Positions 1 through 12,034 of a stretch of DNA of 64,000 nt are shown one piece after another. Source of the stretch: Piper betle (taxonomy: Eukaryota > Streptophyta > Magnoliopsida > Piperales > Piperaceae). The stretch's first letter is position 1. Each line of letters begins with the position of its first letter. Below the pieces are notes generated by a model that saw nothing but the letters and a program-made list of their open reading frames with translations, was not told the origin of the DNA and made no database searches. Location: positions 186,001-250,000 of the forward strand of contig JAURVB010004850.1 in assembly GCA_033002965.1 (NCBI GenBank), written 5' to 3'. A program made the position numbers and the translations under genes.

Positions 1-87
1 ACATTTATACATACAATAATTGCAATGGTTGTTATGCAAATGTAACAGATGATCATAGAAACTTCGTCTGAACTTTTTACTGCACAG

Positions 88-286
88 GCGAGGAAGGCCT
101 ATCGGGCGCTAAAGAGCCTGGTGAAGCTCCAGGCTTTGGTGAGGGGGTGTGCATAAGAAGACAGGCCCGGATTGCCCTGCATTGCATGCACGTCATGGTG
201 AGGCTGCAAGTTCGGGTTAGGGCAAGGCAACTGCTCACCATTGCTGCAGGTGATGCACAAGCTCGCGGCATTACTCTTCACATTTA
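88..286 (+). pseudogene. IQD-family (IQ67-domain) calmodulin-binding protein, exon fragment
   Basis: A single exon-like piece follows a good acceptor (tttttactgcacag). Its first part reads ARKAYRALKSLVKLQALVRG, which is the core of the plant IQ67 domain; these proteins bind calmodulin and associate with microtubules and the nucleus. In that frame a TAA follows after the codons for Cys-Ala. The homology resumes one frame over with IRRQAR and then a segment equivalent to the usual 'CMQALVRVQARVRARQ' region. One frameshift therefore splits the domain. I see no N-terminal exon and no long C-terminal exon within reach, so this looks like a decayed fragment, although the upstream part lies outside the window. 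The family assignment is from motif recognition. Confidence 0.75.
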
Positions 287-1596
287 GCTATTCTATGGTA
301 AGTAATATGTAGTCTTTTTTATTTCCAGCTGAAATATTTCTCTTCATATATAAACTGTGTGTTAACATGCATTTTGGCATTTCATATTTGATCTCTTCTC
401 AAAGGGGCAGATGCCAAAAAATTGTTGGTCATTTCATTGCATTGTGTTTGTTTCACAAGCTGGTATTCAGTGAAATTGATTCCTTCTAGGTGCGCTGCCA
501 TCTCACAAGTATCAAAATATCTTTATAGCTTATATCTGTCACAAAGTTAGAAACAGTACGTAATTGACTATTTCAAATTCTTTAATTTTTTGGAAACTTT
601 TTAAAATAATGTGGCAGGAATCAAACATATATATTATAGATCAGAGTCTTCTTTCTTCTTTCTATTTTGATTATTTGATTGGGGAGCCAACTAGTATATG
701 TTTTGAGGGTATATGTTGTAACATTGGATTCTTAGTTTCATTTAACCGCAGCATATAGAACAGAAGGTATACCGTGTTTGAAATTGTCTTCGTCTATGAC
801 TTGTATTAATTCCCAGCTCAAGCTCTCACCATATTAACACCATTTTGGCAGGAATAAAGGAACCAAAAAATTAACAGAGCTGCTCTGGGGATATGGAGAA
901 CTTTCATAGCTAAAGTTTTAGACCTGGCTTCTTTAAACCATTCAAGCATTTTTTAGCCCGAAACCAACGCATAATAAACTTGTAGCTAATGGTACATGAA
1001 CTGTTGATCTTGCGTTCAGAGTTCTGTTTTTGCATCTAGACGCTTTAATTTTGATTGATTATTGCTTATTCAACCGTTTTCGTCACTGTACATGTTTGTG
1101 GTATGCATTGTGTTACACTTTTTTTAAAAAAATACTTGTTTGTGTAACACATTTGAGTTATCAATTAAGGGAAGACAAAGCACCTCTGCCTAGCCGTTAT
1201 CATTCTGCGTGTAGATTAGACGACACAAGTTCGTCGACAAGGGTTCCCATCCGCTCTTTAACCATGTACATGATCAATAGTAATAATCTAAATAAATTTT
1301 TTCCTAGCAAATAAATTATCACTAAGGTAGCATGACCCATTGTGATAAAATTTATGGTAAACGTATGGATCTTTTATTTAAAAAATATTTCATGGTAGAT
1401 CAAAGTAAATTCCAGAGGGGTGTTAAAAATCAATCAGAATAATTTTTTTAATAAAATAATAAAAGAAAAAATTATATTGTACCGTAATTAATTCTTTATA
1501 AATTAAAATTTTAAATTTATATATTTTATATTTTAAAAAAAATAGAGAAAAATTTAGGCCGTCTTAAAATCATACGAAAGAAATATAAAATTTGGA
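287..1596. other. Intergenic, no gene recognised
   Basis: AT-rich sequence with only short open frames. No homology or clear repeat was recognised. The last 280 bases before the PPR fragment are very A/T-rich. Confidence 0.5.
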
Positions 1597-2038
1597 AAAA
1601 AATTTCACTGGCTACCCTGTGGATGGTCAGGGAAGAGAAGCAATTTATGTTTTTTTGTTCATGATCAACAATGGCAGGATGCCTGATCATGTTATAAGCG
1701 AATGTAGCCATTTGGGACTTGTTGAAGAAGGAAGAAAGTGTTTCAATGTTATGATCGAAGATTATGGCATTCAACTGGCTGTGGGGCACTACTCATTAGG
1801 GTTGTTACCAAATTGACTTAGACTCGTTTTTACGAGTCGGTCCCGAATTTAATAAAACTCGATTTGAGTTGACTCGAGAAAAATTTAACTCGTGAATCAA
1901 ATCGGCTCATAACTCGACTCGGTTCAACTCAACCCAATGACTAAGCGACTCAATTCAATTCAGAACCGCATGTGATATTAGTATTCCCATATTAATATAC
2001 AATAATCATTCCAAGTTTCTAACCAGTATAATTATTAT

Positions 2039-3685
2039 TGGGGTGGGCGCGGACGTCCGAATTGGTCCGACCGTCCGAAGTCCGAAGTATGTCCGACCGA
2101 ATTTGACTGACCGAATTCGACCGAATTAAAACAAACCAAACATGGACATTTCTTTGTCTGACCGAATGACCGACCGAATGACTTATATTTTATATCAATA
2201 ATATAATATTTTCAACATTTGTAAGGCTAATATTATAGTTTATAAAAATTTTAAAATGTAATATACAGTAAATTAATTAAGTTCATACATAAAATTGATA
2301 TTTAATATCTTAAATAATAAAAAATGACATACATAGGATAAAAGTCACTCTTATTATAAGCTATAAATACTTTGAGAGTTAAGACAACAATCTCCTGTGT
2401 GAAATAACATAAAAAGATGGCAAGTAAAGCCAATGATGAAATATTCAAAATTTCAATTATATCACCAATAGTATATGATATTTGTTTTGCAAGAAAACAT
2501 TTGTTCTCGTGCAAATGTAAGTGAACAGTTAATCAGGTGTGCTAGTTTCATTCTTTAATAAGTACCAACGTCTCAAGTAACGAAATATTTCGAAGAAAAA
2601 ACAGATTCGAAAACTATGACTTTAAACAAACTAAAATTTGGTATAAAAAATAGATTTTATAAATTAATCTCAACAAAAATTTCACCGTCCTTCAATCTTT
2701 GTATTTCTCAACAGAAAATAATCTTTTAAATTTGTTATTCTCTAACAATTATCAAAATGCTAAGTATAGCAAGGGAAGCAAAGAGATAACATCATAAGTA
2801 GCTATTTTCCAACAATCTTTGACGAGTACCTATTCTTTCTAAGATGCAAACTTCCTTCACCAAATAATTGTACAAATTTTTATAGCTCAATCACTGTATA
2901 ATTTTGTTAGAATAATTTTTTACATTATCATCTAAGTATAAATAATCTAACCTTATAAAATAATAATAATTAATCCTAAATATAAAATAAACTAAATTTA
3001 AGATAAATTAAGTAATATATACACGGCGGCAACAGGCAGTGGTTCAACGGAGTCCGGCGGCGCCGCGGTCGCAGTCCAGCGGCGGAGGGAGGGCAGACGA
3101 GGAAGGCAGCGGCAGATGTTTAGGGTGGTGGTCCGGCGAGGCAGGCGGCGGTGGAGGCTGGAGCGGCGCAAGCTGGGCGGGGAGGGCGGCAGCAAGAGGC
3201 GGCGGTGGATCTTCACACGGCGCACAGAGGGAGGCGGAGACACGAGCAGATGGTGGCGGTCCAGCGGAGGCAGATGAGGCGGGCAGAGCGGAGGCGGGCG
3301 GAGCGGAAGGCGGGCGGAGCGGAGGCGGGCGGAGCGGAGGCGGGCAGAGCGGAGGCGGGCGGAGCGGAGGCGGGCGGAGCGGAGGCTGGCGGAGCGGAGG
3401 CGGGCGGAGCGGAGGCTGGCGGAGACGGTGGCGGTTCGGCGGAGGCAAGGGGAGGGTGGGTGAGGGCGGCGGCAGGATGCTGCGGCGGCGGCGGCACCCT
3501 ATGAACAGTGTTTCTGGGTTAGGGTTTTAGAAGTTTTGGTTTTGATTTCGGACTGTCCACGGACATTGCTCGGGCCCGACGGACAAGTCGGACATTAACT
3601 TGGTCGGACAAGTTTTGTCCGATAAAATTTCGGACAAACGCGGACAATATTTTATCCGACGTCCATCCGATCGATGCCCACCCCT
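2039..3685. mobile_element. Nested hAT-like element carrying a GC-rich minisatellite
   Basis: The ends are GGGGTGGGC and, reversed, AGGGGTGGGC, flanked by the 8-bp duplication ATTATTAT (2031-2038 and 3686-3693). GTCCGA/TCGGAC motifs are dense just inside both ends (GACGTCCG near 2053 and 3658), as is common for subterminal repeats. The interior is AT-rich up to about 3020 and then turns abruptly GC-rich (3020-3510). No transposase coding is recognisable, so it would have been moved in trans. Confidence 0.75.
3276..3427. repeat. 15-bp GC-rich minisatellite
   Basis: About ten tandem copies of a 15-base unit close to GCGGAGGCGGGCGGA, with one-base variants (GGCTGG, GGCAGA). It sits inside the nested hAT-like element. 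Long open frames on both strands here are a by-product of the period being a multiple of three. Confidence 0.85.
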
Positions 3686-5405
3686 ATTATTATGGTGTAC
3701 CTTCCCAACACAAATAATTGACATTTTCCAATATATAATCATGATTGAGTACACCTAAAATTGGCATTTTCTAACTCTTAATAATGATCATAGTCCATAA
3801 TACAAACAACACATTCTATTGAGCTATAGCATGATTCTAGCACGCACTCATTGCTACTGTGACAATACTCATCAACGCAATTCATCAATAGCCTATGACA
3901 AATTGACAATACCAAAAATTTAAAAATAGTTAAATTTGAATCCTTAGCTCTTTGAGTTAATAATCTTTGACAAATTGATAATAGTTTTTGGCATTGGGCT
4001 GTGACACTTAAAAACCCCACAAAGTAATAGAAATTCGTGATCACCCACAATCCAAACAACAACCACCCTACCGACTCACTAAATCCAACAAGAGCCGCTT
4101 GTTCTTCTTCCTCCTGCCCATCTGAACCTCGCCCCTGAACCAATTGAATCGTGCTCGCAAAAGAAGCGAGCCGCAAACAAAAACCTCAAATACCAACCAA
4201 TCAATAACACAAACAAAACACCCCAAAATCCGGCACCAAAAGCCACAAACCCTAGCTCGAATCGGAGGCTAGGAAGCGAATCGATCGAAGAAAAAATTGA
4301 AAATCTGCGAAAAAAGGAGAGATCATTGAGGAATTTGGGATTTACCTTCATAAGAGAGGAGGGGGAGAAGAGGAAGGCAAGTCTATGCGGATTCCAACAC
4401 CGGCCGTCGCCGCCACCGGCCGCCACTACTTCTCTCAACCCTAATCACAAATGGCCGCTGTCGCTCTTTCTTCCATACCCCGATGGAAAGTTCGAAAAAG
4501 TTCAAAGCTATCCTTTATACAGGCTTGGGTTGAGCTTGATCCGAGCGTATTTTAGAAGCCCAACTCGAACTAAAAATTTTCAAAGCCCTATTCGGATTGA
4601 ATATAACCTGAACTCGCTTTAAACATAAACGAACCATTCACGATCTTTGGAAAATCCAACTCGGACCGGCCCACGAACAGCCCACTACTCATGCTTATTT
4701 GGTATCCTTGGTCGAGCTGGCTTGCTCATTGAAGCTCGCCAGCTTATTGAAAGCATGTCAATCGAATCGAATTCGGGTGTTTGGGAGCATTGCTTGCATC
4801 TTGCAGACTTCATCATGATATTCAGTTAGGAAAGGAAGCTGCGGAGGAGTTGTTTGCTTTGTATCCTTTGGATGCAAACACTTACATTGTTCTTTTTAAC
4901 ATGCTTTCAAGAGACGGGATGTAGTGTGAAGCTTCAAAAATTAGATCTTTGATGAAGAAGCGCGGCCTTAGAAAGGACCCTGGTTGCAGTTTCATCGAGT
5001 ATGAAAATCATAATGTTAGGTTTGTGGAAGGGGACAGGTCTTATCCATTATCCAACGAAATCTATGCCAAGTTAGAGGAGATTACGCATAAGATGTGCCT
5101 AGCCGGTATGTGCCTATCACTGATTATGTTCTGCATGATGTTAATGAGGAGTTGAAGGAGCATGTGGTTGGCAATCCACAGTGAGAAGTTAACTATTGCA
5201 TTCGGGCTACTTGTAATTGCTGATGGAGCACCTATAGTGATCATGAAAAACCTTCGAGATATGTGGTGATTGTCACTTAACTACAAAGTTCATATCAGCA
5301 ATTGAAAAACGAGCTCTGATAATTAGAGACTCAAAAAGATTCCATCATTTTACTGACGCAAAGTGTTCCTGTGGAGATTATAGGGGAATGCCCTGCATCT
5401 TATAG

Positions 5406-6733
5406 CAAATAATACCCAAAGCTTTTTATGTAATACTTCTGTTGTATACACAACAAGAACTAGGTAAGTAATGTGGAATTTTGTAATTGTCATACTCATT
5501 TCTCCCGCCTTAAATTGTTTATTGAGTTATTGTAATATTTTTTCCCCTGATAGGGGGCTATTCTGTATCATCAATTCTGTATTTTCACCTGATAACAATG
5601 TAAAGATGATCATCACCGCTTTGGAAAAAGAAAAGATGATCATCACCCTGTTCCAGTCCCACACCTGTGTTTCTGTCTCCAGCTTGAAGAAGCCAAAGAC
5701 AGTTGTTTCGCTGCACTGCAACGCCTTGGAAATATGTGCTAAGATCAAATCTTCTTCATGCATGTCTCTTTCCTGTAGCCTCTGCATGTACAGGGAACTC
5801 TGAGTCTTCGACAACACGGATGGTTGCGCGGGAGGAAGAGCAGCCACGTGGGAAGCCGTTGACGGCAGTATCCGGCCAAAAAAATGGGAGAATCTCCATT
5901 ATGAAGGATGGGGAGAAATGGGCTTCCCATAACGTCAACTTCCCTTTCCTTTCCCACTCGTCTCGAACCTTGCTTAGCAGCTGGAGAATCCACTCTACTA
6001 GTGCCCAGATTCGAATGTTTGCGGCTCTCGTGCGATCGGCTGGCCAATTTGTGAGTCCTTTTTGTTTTGTTTCTTTTTCTCTGTTTTTTTGGGTGCAGTT
6101 AACCTTTCTTCTTTTTTACATCATGAAAGGAAAAGCTTGATTCCTTGATCAGGTGATCCTGATCGAGGTTGCAGCTTTTCTTCTCAATATATATAGAGGC
6201 TAGGAGAGGCGTGGGAATTAGAACACTGCTTGTGGACGTCTGGCATTGGTAATTGTCTTCTTCCTTATTCCGAGTTATTCCAAGTTTGTACGTCTCTTTT
6301 GTCAAGTTGCCTGATTGGGCGACTTCATGGGATTTTGAAGCAATCATTGTTTATGGGAAGTTAATCCTGTATGTTGGCAACATATGGATAAATTTGATTT
6401 GAATACTTGTTGGCTATGAATTTGATATGGCCGTTATTTGGTTCAATTAAAACAATTTGACCTATGCAAATAAAGAATTTTGTGATTATGCGGATTCTAT
6501 GAAATTAAGCAAAATTCATCGTTGCATGTTAGTTACTAAAATGTTCTCTCACAATGTAATTTCCTTAAAATGTGACAGCTAAGTGACAAATTGCTTAGAA
6601 AATTTTAATTTTTTTATTTAATTTGCATGCTTAATCATATTTGTAATGCTCTATTCCTATGATGCAGAAGTCTTTTTGGCTCTTCTTTCTTGAACTCTTC
6701 CCCTGCACATTGTTTTCTACTTTATCGGCCTAC
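5406..6733. other. Intergenic; probable old promoter/leader of the amylase relic
   Basis: No coding match was recognised in the open frames near 5700-6130. A TATA-like CAATATATATAGAGGC at about 6186-6200 sits upstream of the amylase relic and could be its former core promoter. Confidence 0.4.
6187..6196 (+). promoter_or_regulatory. Possible TATA box of the AMY2-type relic
   Basis: ATATATATAG lies in a context (tATATAGAGGC) typical of plant core promoters, about 540 bases before the likely start codon with an intron or leader between. Position is the only support. Confidence 0.3.
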
Positions 6734-9700
6734 ATGGGTGGTGTATGTATCAAGCCTCAGCTCTCCTTAATATTGAATTTCTTTTCTTCGCATCAGCATA
6801 CAAACTGATTACGCCTAATAACCTGCTCAAGATAGCTGAAATTCACCTGATGCATAGTTTCAGTTCTTTATTGATTTGACATTTTAATGTTTTGTCCTCA
6901 ACCTTTGCATGCAGGGTCCTAATGATCATGGCCGGGAGGTTGATCCTCTAGATGGTAGGTATTTAGATATTAGTCATTAGAAATGGAATTTTAATTGTTC
7001 CAGTCCACCCGGTATTTTTAGGAAAAGTGTATTTTGACCAGAGCAACTAAGTTCATTATCTTTAGCACTTTTTCTTGTCTTGTAAGACAAATATTCAAAA
7101 AACACTCAGGCAATCCTAAGAGTATTAGATGTTACCTCAAATAGTGACGAACAGCTGAAGTAGATTCAAAGGTGTCTAAATTTGGTTGAAGAACCAATGA
7201 AAATTTAAATTACTTCATGGAGAGATCGGTGACATTTACAGCGGAACTGCATCAAAAATATTAAGTCATCCATCTCTGTCAGTACCTTTTGTTAACAATA
7301 TTCTTATCAAATGTGTGTTCTGCAACCCCCGACATGTTAATGGAACATATTGCCATTGTTGCCCTTCTTCTGAGCTTGCATATATTCCTTCCAAATATGT
7401 CATTTTTGTCAACTGGTGAATGTAAACTTTGAAATGCCGATTCAGACTTGTTAACGATGCAGCCATGCAGAAAGGACGAGAGATTCTTTTTCAGGTATAT
7501 TACAGTTTGCACACATGGCAATAACATGCGTCATGGATGTTTGTTCACTCAAGAAATCTTTCTGATTTAATTGGTTGTACTGGGGCTTTGGTTTTAGTTC
7601 TAACCTATTTGGTGAAACAGGGAATATAATACATAAGAAAGCCTTAATATAGGATGGTGTAGATATGTCTTCTAATTGTTGGTGATGATTTTGAAAGGTT
7701 TATTCTGCTATACGAGTGATGGATATGAAATTTTTGATGGACAGGCTTTTAATTGGGAATCTCACAAATATGATAGGTGGAACAATTTGGAAAGGAAAGT
7801 TACTGATATTTCAAAATCTGGATTTACGCCAGTATGGTTACCTCCGGCAACTCATTCAGTCTCAAAGAAGGTTCAGAGAAATAGCAAATGTGGCTCAGTT
7901 TTGTTGCTTTATTATGTGTATGTTGCACGTGAAATATATTTTAACAAGTAAACACTTTCAGGTTACCTGCCTCAGAACCTTTACTCTCTTGATTCTTCGT
8001 ACGGGTCTGATTATCAATTGAGATCTTTAATACAAAAGATGCAACGACATAAAGTCAGGGCTATGGCCGACATAGTTATTAATCATCGTGTGGAAACCAC
8101 TAGAGGCCATGGTGGATCATATAACCGTTATGATGGAATTCCTCTGTCCTGGAATGAGCATGCTGTTACATCATGCTCAGGTGGATTAGTAAGTTTTTTT
8201 ATTTATCAGATGTTAATGTTTTCCTTACACTTGTGGAACTTTGAAACTCAGATCTAGCATTTGTGATATGTGCATATCCAGGGAAATCGAAGCAGTGGGG
8301 ACAACTTCCACGGAGTTCGTAATATAGATCACTCTCAACTTTTTGTTAGGAAGGACATTATTGGATGGTTGCAATGGCTTCGGAAGAGCGTTGGATTTCA
8401 GGATTTTCGTTTCGATTTTGCGAAAGGGTTAGCTACTTTCTGCTTGATTGTTTGTCTATATTGTACTTTTTTGGTCTATGTGTAATATATCTTGCATTTG
8501 GCGCTGCATTTAACTTGGTTTTTCTTTCTTTTTGTGATAGTTACTCTCCCAAATTTGTTAAAGAAAATGTGGAGCAGTCAAAGCCTATATTTTCTGTTGG
8601 AGAGTTCTGGGATAGTTGCAACTATCCAGCCCCGACCCATCGTCTGGATTACAATCAAGGTATTTTTTTGTACTATTTCCTTCTGACAAAGACTTTAAAG
8701 AGGTCATGTTGCAGCACTTTTCGGTATTCACTTTGTATTTCTACATGGGTATATTTGCCTGTTGGCTGCTGACTTGGTTGTCGATAATGACTAAAAAAAA
8801 GTGATAGTTTTAGGTATCCAAGCACTTGATCTGTGCAAATCTTCAGTTGACCAGACAGGGAGTACGATTTGAAAATGTCTTCCAAAGATTGATGTGTGGA
8901 ATTGAAATTTTATTGTTATAATCAAGAGGGAGACTCTGTCTCTGTCTCTCTCTCTCTCTCCTTGGGGAGATGTCTGGAGAGAAGGCACATGAGATGAAAA
9001 GCCTTTTGTTTATATTGATTATAACATACAAATCACCCACGGTACTTCATATTCTATATTATAGTAAGCCGCTTTCCTTTTGATGCGATAGAGAGATTGT
9101 AATTGATGTTCAAAATAAGCTGCAAGTAAAACTACTGATTTTCTATTAAAATCGTGGAGCTTTTATTTTGCTCCTTTATTATTTTTGTCATCCTATCCGT
9201 TCAGTCCTGTAAATCTACTTTTATACGTGCAGATAGTCATAGACAACGGATTGTTAATTGGATGGATAATGCTGGAGGTCTTTGTACTTGTCTTTTATGT
9301 TGAGCAGGTTGTGTAGGATATAATTTTTACTTGTCTACTGCATATTTATAAGATATTGGGTTTAACAACAGGAAGCGGTTAAGGGAGAACTCTGGCGTTT
9401 GCGTGATGCTGAAGGGAAGCCTCCTGGAGTTTTAGGTTGGTGGCCTTCTCGGGCGGTGACTTTCATTGAGAATCATGACACAGGTTCCACACAGGTACAG
9501 TGTCTTTATATGCATTGTTGAGGTCTTATATACAGTATTCTTTAGTGTTTCTGTTACTTTTATTGGCCTAAAAAGATTAATTTGTTATGCTTTTTCAGGA
9601 TCATTGGCCATTCCCGTCTTCTCATGTCATGGAGGTAGATATCAATAAGATTCTTCATAGTTATATGCTTATAAATATTTGTGCTTATATTGTTTCCAAA

Positions 9701-10449
9701 TGATTGATGCAAGCTTCGTTATGTTCTATTTCTGTCGCGGTTGTTGACAATTTTCATAGTTGATGGAAGATTGTTGTACATCAACTTGTGGGTCAGTTAT
9801 AAATGTGTGACTATTAATTTTCAGAACGATATAACAAAGATAAGATTTAGGTGGCTTTCTTTCAAGTGGCCGGAGTAAGTACATGGTCGCTTATGAGTAA
9901 TCCGCGAGTGACATAATATTGCTAATGCTGCTTTGGTCTTCACACAGCTGCCCCAAATTAATGGCTGGAACTTCGAATAAGGGGTGGCTATGATGTTTCC
10001 GGGAAGATGAATTTGTTCGTGAAGTTTAGACCTATCCAAAACATTTGTTTGAATTGTGTTAAGCATACTGCAATCTTTATGGATCATAAATTAATTTATA
10101 TCGAGTTTTGGAGTAAGGTTAATCTTTATACTTATTTTACAGGGTTAAGCCTATATTCTTACACATCCTGGAATACCACATCTGGAATACCAACCATCTT
10201 CTATGACCATTTCTATGATTGGGGTGACTCCACCCACAACCAAATAGTGAAGTTGGTACGTCAAAACAATGCTTCTCTTCTGGATTTCCTATGATTTCTA
10301 CCCTTTTACAGAAAACATTTTCCTGTTATCAACAGATAGACATTCGGCGAGGTAATGGTATACACAGCCGTTCATCGATTAAAATATTAGAGACCCGTTC
10401 AAACCTTTATTCTGCACTTATTGGAGAAAAAGTGTGCATGAAAATAGAG
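6734..10449 (+). pseudogene. AMY2: Alpha-amylase, cytosolic AMY2-type (GH13), degenerate
   Basis: GH13 alpha-amylases hydrolyse alpha-1,4-glucan bonds; AMY2-type plant enzymes have no transit peptide. Exons seen: MGG (6734-6742), 6915-6955, GREILFQ ending 7494, 7745-7870 (AFNWESHK, GFTPVWLPP), 7962-8188 (ADIVINHRV), 8282-8427 (SSGDNFHGV, FRFDFAKG with the nucleophile Asp), 8541-8659 (FSVGEFWDS with the acid/base Glu), 9233-9277, 9372-9494 ([20 protein letters not shown]), 9599-9634, 10143-10255 and 10336 onward. Lesions: the small exon for FDFTTKGIL is missing between 9277 and 9372; TAA (10146-10148) replaces Tyr in G-Y-A-Y-I-L-T-H-P; a 14-bp duplication at 10166-10192 shifts the frame; the C-terminal beta-sheet domain stops at CMKIES where a tandem repeat begins. 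The catalytic residues survive, so loss is probably recent or the relic drifted by indels. Confidence 0.88.
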
Positions 10450-10713
10450 TCAAACACAATAAAGGGTAAAATAGAATCACACATATTATGTTAATCCAAT
10501 TTGTAAATGTTAATCGATAAATTATATCATTCACACGAACACAATTTAATATGTGTGGTACAATAATCCAATATATGAAAATAGGAGTCAAACACAATAA
10601 AGGGTAAAATAGAATCACACATATTATGTTAATCCAATTTGTAAATGTTAATCGATAAATTATATCATTCACACGAACACAATTTAATATGTGTGGTACA
10701 ATAATCCAATATA
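10438..10713. repeat. Two-copy tandem repeat, unit about 137 bp
   Basis: The segment starting ATGAAAATAG at 10438 is repeated almost exactly from 10575, with one extra G in the second copy. It directly truncates the amylase relic: the first ten bases of copy one are still amylase codons. Confidence 0.9.
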
Positions 10714-11264
10714 GTTTGATCATATTTTATATATAAAAAATATCCAACACACTTAATAAGGGGCTTGCTTAGTGCTTATTTGGGGATGGTAGCAAATCTG
10801 CGACTCACACAAAAAGTTGGCCACACAGTCTTGGATCTAGTTAAGATAATAATGGAACTGCAAATAAGTGTACCACTAACTTTTACATTAGCAGGTGTGG
10901 GATTGGTTAACTAAGATTAGAAGTTAGAACACTTCCTTGTCTTCATCAGCTTCCAATTCTATCACGAATCTTATGTTAAATTAAATTTGTTTATAAGTTT
11001 AAATTGGAAAATTTTACAAAAAAGGTGTCGTCGTTCGAAAATTAAGATTTGAAGGGCCTAATATCAATTTAAATGACAAGTTTAACCTCAGTTTTGAGTC
11101 TGGTATATATTTCAAAGTGGTTTTGGATGATTTGGTTCAAAAATTAACAAAGCCACTATCAATCTTATTATAACATTAATATATGCTTATAAATCATTAT
11201 CTATACATTATATCGGTTGATCAATCATATTGTAGAAAAAATTACTCGTGCTAATTAATAAATT

Positions 11265-11713
11265 AACACAAGTAAACATTTCAAGAAAGGTAAAATAAAT
11301 AAATATACCTTAATTGTATAACAGAATTAAGTAAATATTATCTTCCAATTGAGTCAAAATTACATACGAAAATCAACCTCTAACCTCTGGCCACATATTA
11401 GACCACTCTGGATAATCTCTGATAATTTCTAAGAATGTCAATAATGTGTCATGTATACTTTTCTGTCTCTTTCTTACTTTAGTAAAGAGGAAGATGGTGG
11501 TTACAAGTCCTTACTCACAAGAGAGTATCCTTCAAACCAAAAAGTTACTAGTTTATGAGTTCATAAAGAAAAAGATAAAACGCATCAAACTCAAATGTCA
11601 CGATAAATACACCGAGTATATGTAGTTACAAAAACAACTCGTGCCCCACACAAACAGAAAAAAGCTGAGAGATTTTGTTGCAGGTTTAATTAAGCAAATC
11701 TCCATTAGTCGCC
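11265..11713. repeat. Upstream duplication, copy A
   Basis: Matches copy B in order: ACACAAGTAAACAT, then GTCAAAAT...CAT..GAAAATCA, then GAGAGTAT, then AAAAAGATAAAACG, then a nearly identical block at 11621-11713 (CCCCACACAAACAG, TTGTTGCAGGTTTAATTAAG, ending ATTAGTCGCC). Confidence 0.75.
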
Positions 11714-12034
11714 AAGTGTAATCCGGCGAGTAGATATTTATTTTCCAACTTTTGGAACGCAGGGAAGAAAATTTCGTATCCGTTTCCTTATGTTTTTTTA
11801 TTAATTGTTTGATAGGACAAAAAGCTGTGGTTTTTATCACTTCCTGCTACAGATTGCCGCTTTCCGGTGACTCTTAAGCATGATCATAATTAACAGGTTA
11901 ATTAAAATGATTAACATCAGAAAAAATTGATTTGTCACTTAATTGTACATAGTTTAAGAATAAAAATAAAGAACATAAAAGAAAGTAGGAGAATAGGTTA
12001 ACTTGATACGAATATAGACAAAAATTTCATGGTA

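Larger units (their letters stand above)
1797..4684. mobile_element. hAT-like DNA element inserted in the PPR gene
   Basis: The 2.9 kb insertion is flanked by an 8-bp direct repeat CTACTCAT (1789-1796 and 4685-4692; 10 bp are identical if two more bases are counted), the target-site length of hAT transposons. It starts TAGGGTTGTTACC, and its far end read in reverse is TGGGCTGTTCG, a short imperfect terminal inverted repeat. Both ends are rich in ACTCG/CGAGT subterminal motifs. No transposase is visible, so it is non-autonomous. A second element (2039-3685) lies inside it. Between about 4080 and 4500 there is gene-like sequence: on the minus strand a GC-rich leader, an ATG and a donor-like ATGAAG/GTAAAT, which may be a captured host gene fragment. 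Confidence 0.75.
1597..5405 (+). pseudogene. PPR protein, PLS class with E and DYW domains, disrupted
   Basis: Pentatricopeptide-repeat proteins of this class act in organelle C-to-U RNA editing. The 5' piece (1597-1796) ends a PPR unit with the typical SHLGLVEEGRKCFN and continues to the codons for His-Tyr-Ser. The 3' piece resumes at 4685 with the same His-Tyr-Ser and then CLFGILGRAG, giving an uninterrupted match once the inserted DNA is ignored. The E domain follows (about 4700-5080), then a DYW domain with the HSEKL zinc/active-site signature near 5179, CGDCH near 5263 and a terminal SCGDY in which the last W of DYW is R. Other lesions: a frameshift after GVW near 4783, TAG at 4922-4924, a frameshift near 5100, an in-frame stop near 5181, and a frameshift before CGDCH. 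The N-terminal repeats are not visible upstream, so the gene is also 5'-truncated. Confidence 0.88.

Noticed and set aside
3039..3530. Long open frames on both strands (up to 163 codons)
   Set aside because: They translate a 15-bp GC-rich tandem repeat, whose period is a multiple of three, so frames stay open without coding. The Gly/Ala/Arg or Pro-rich products match no family.
10418..10723. 101-codon minus-strand frame with an internally repeated protein
   Set aside because: The protein repeat is the translation of the 137-bp tandem DNA duplication; no homology or start context supports a gene.
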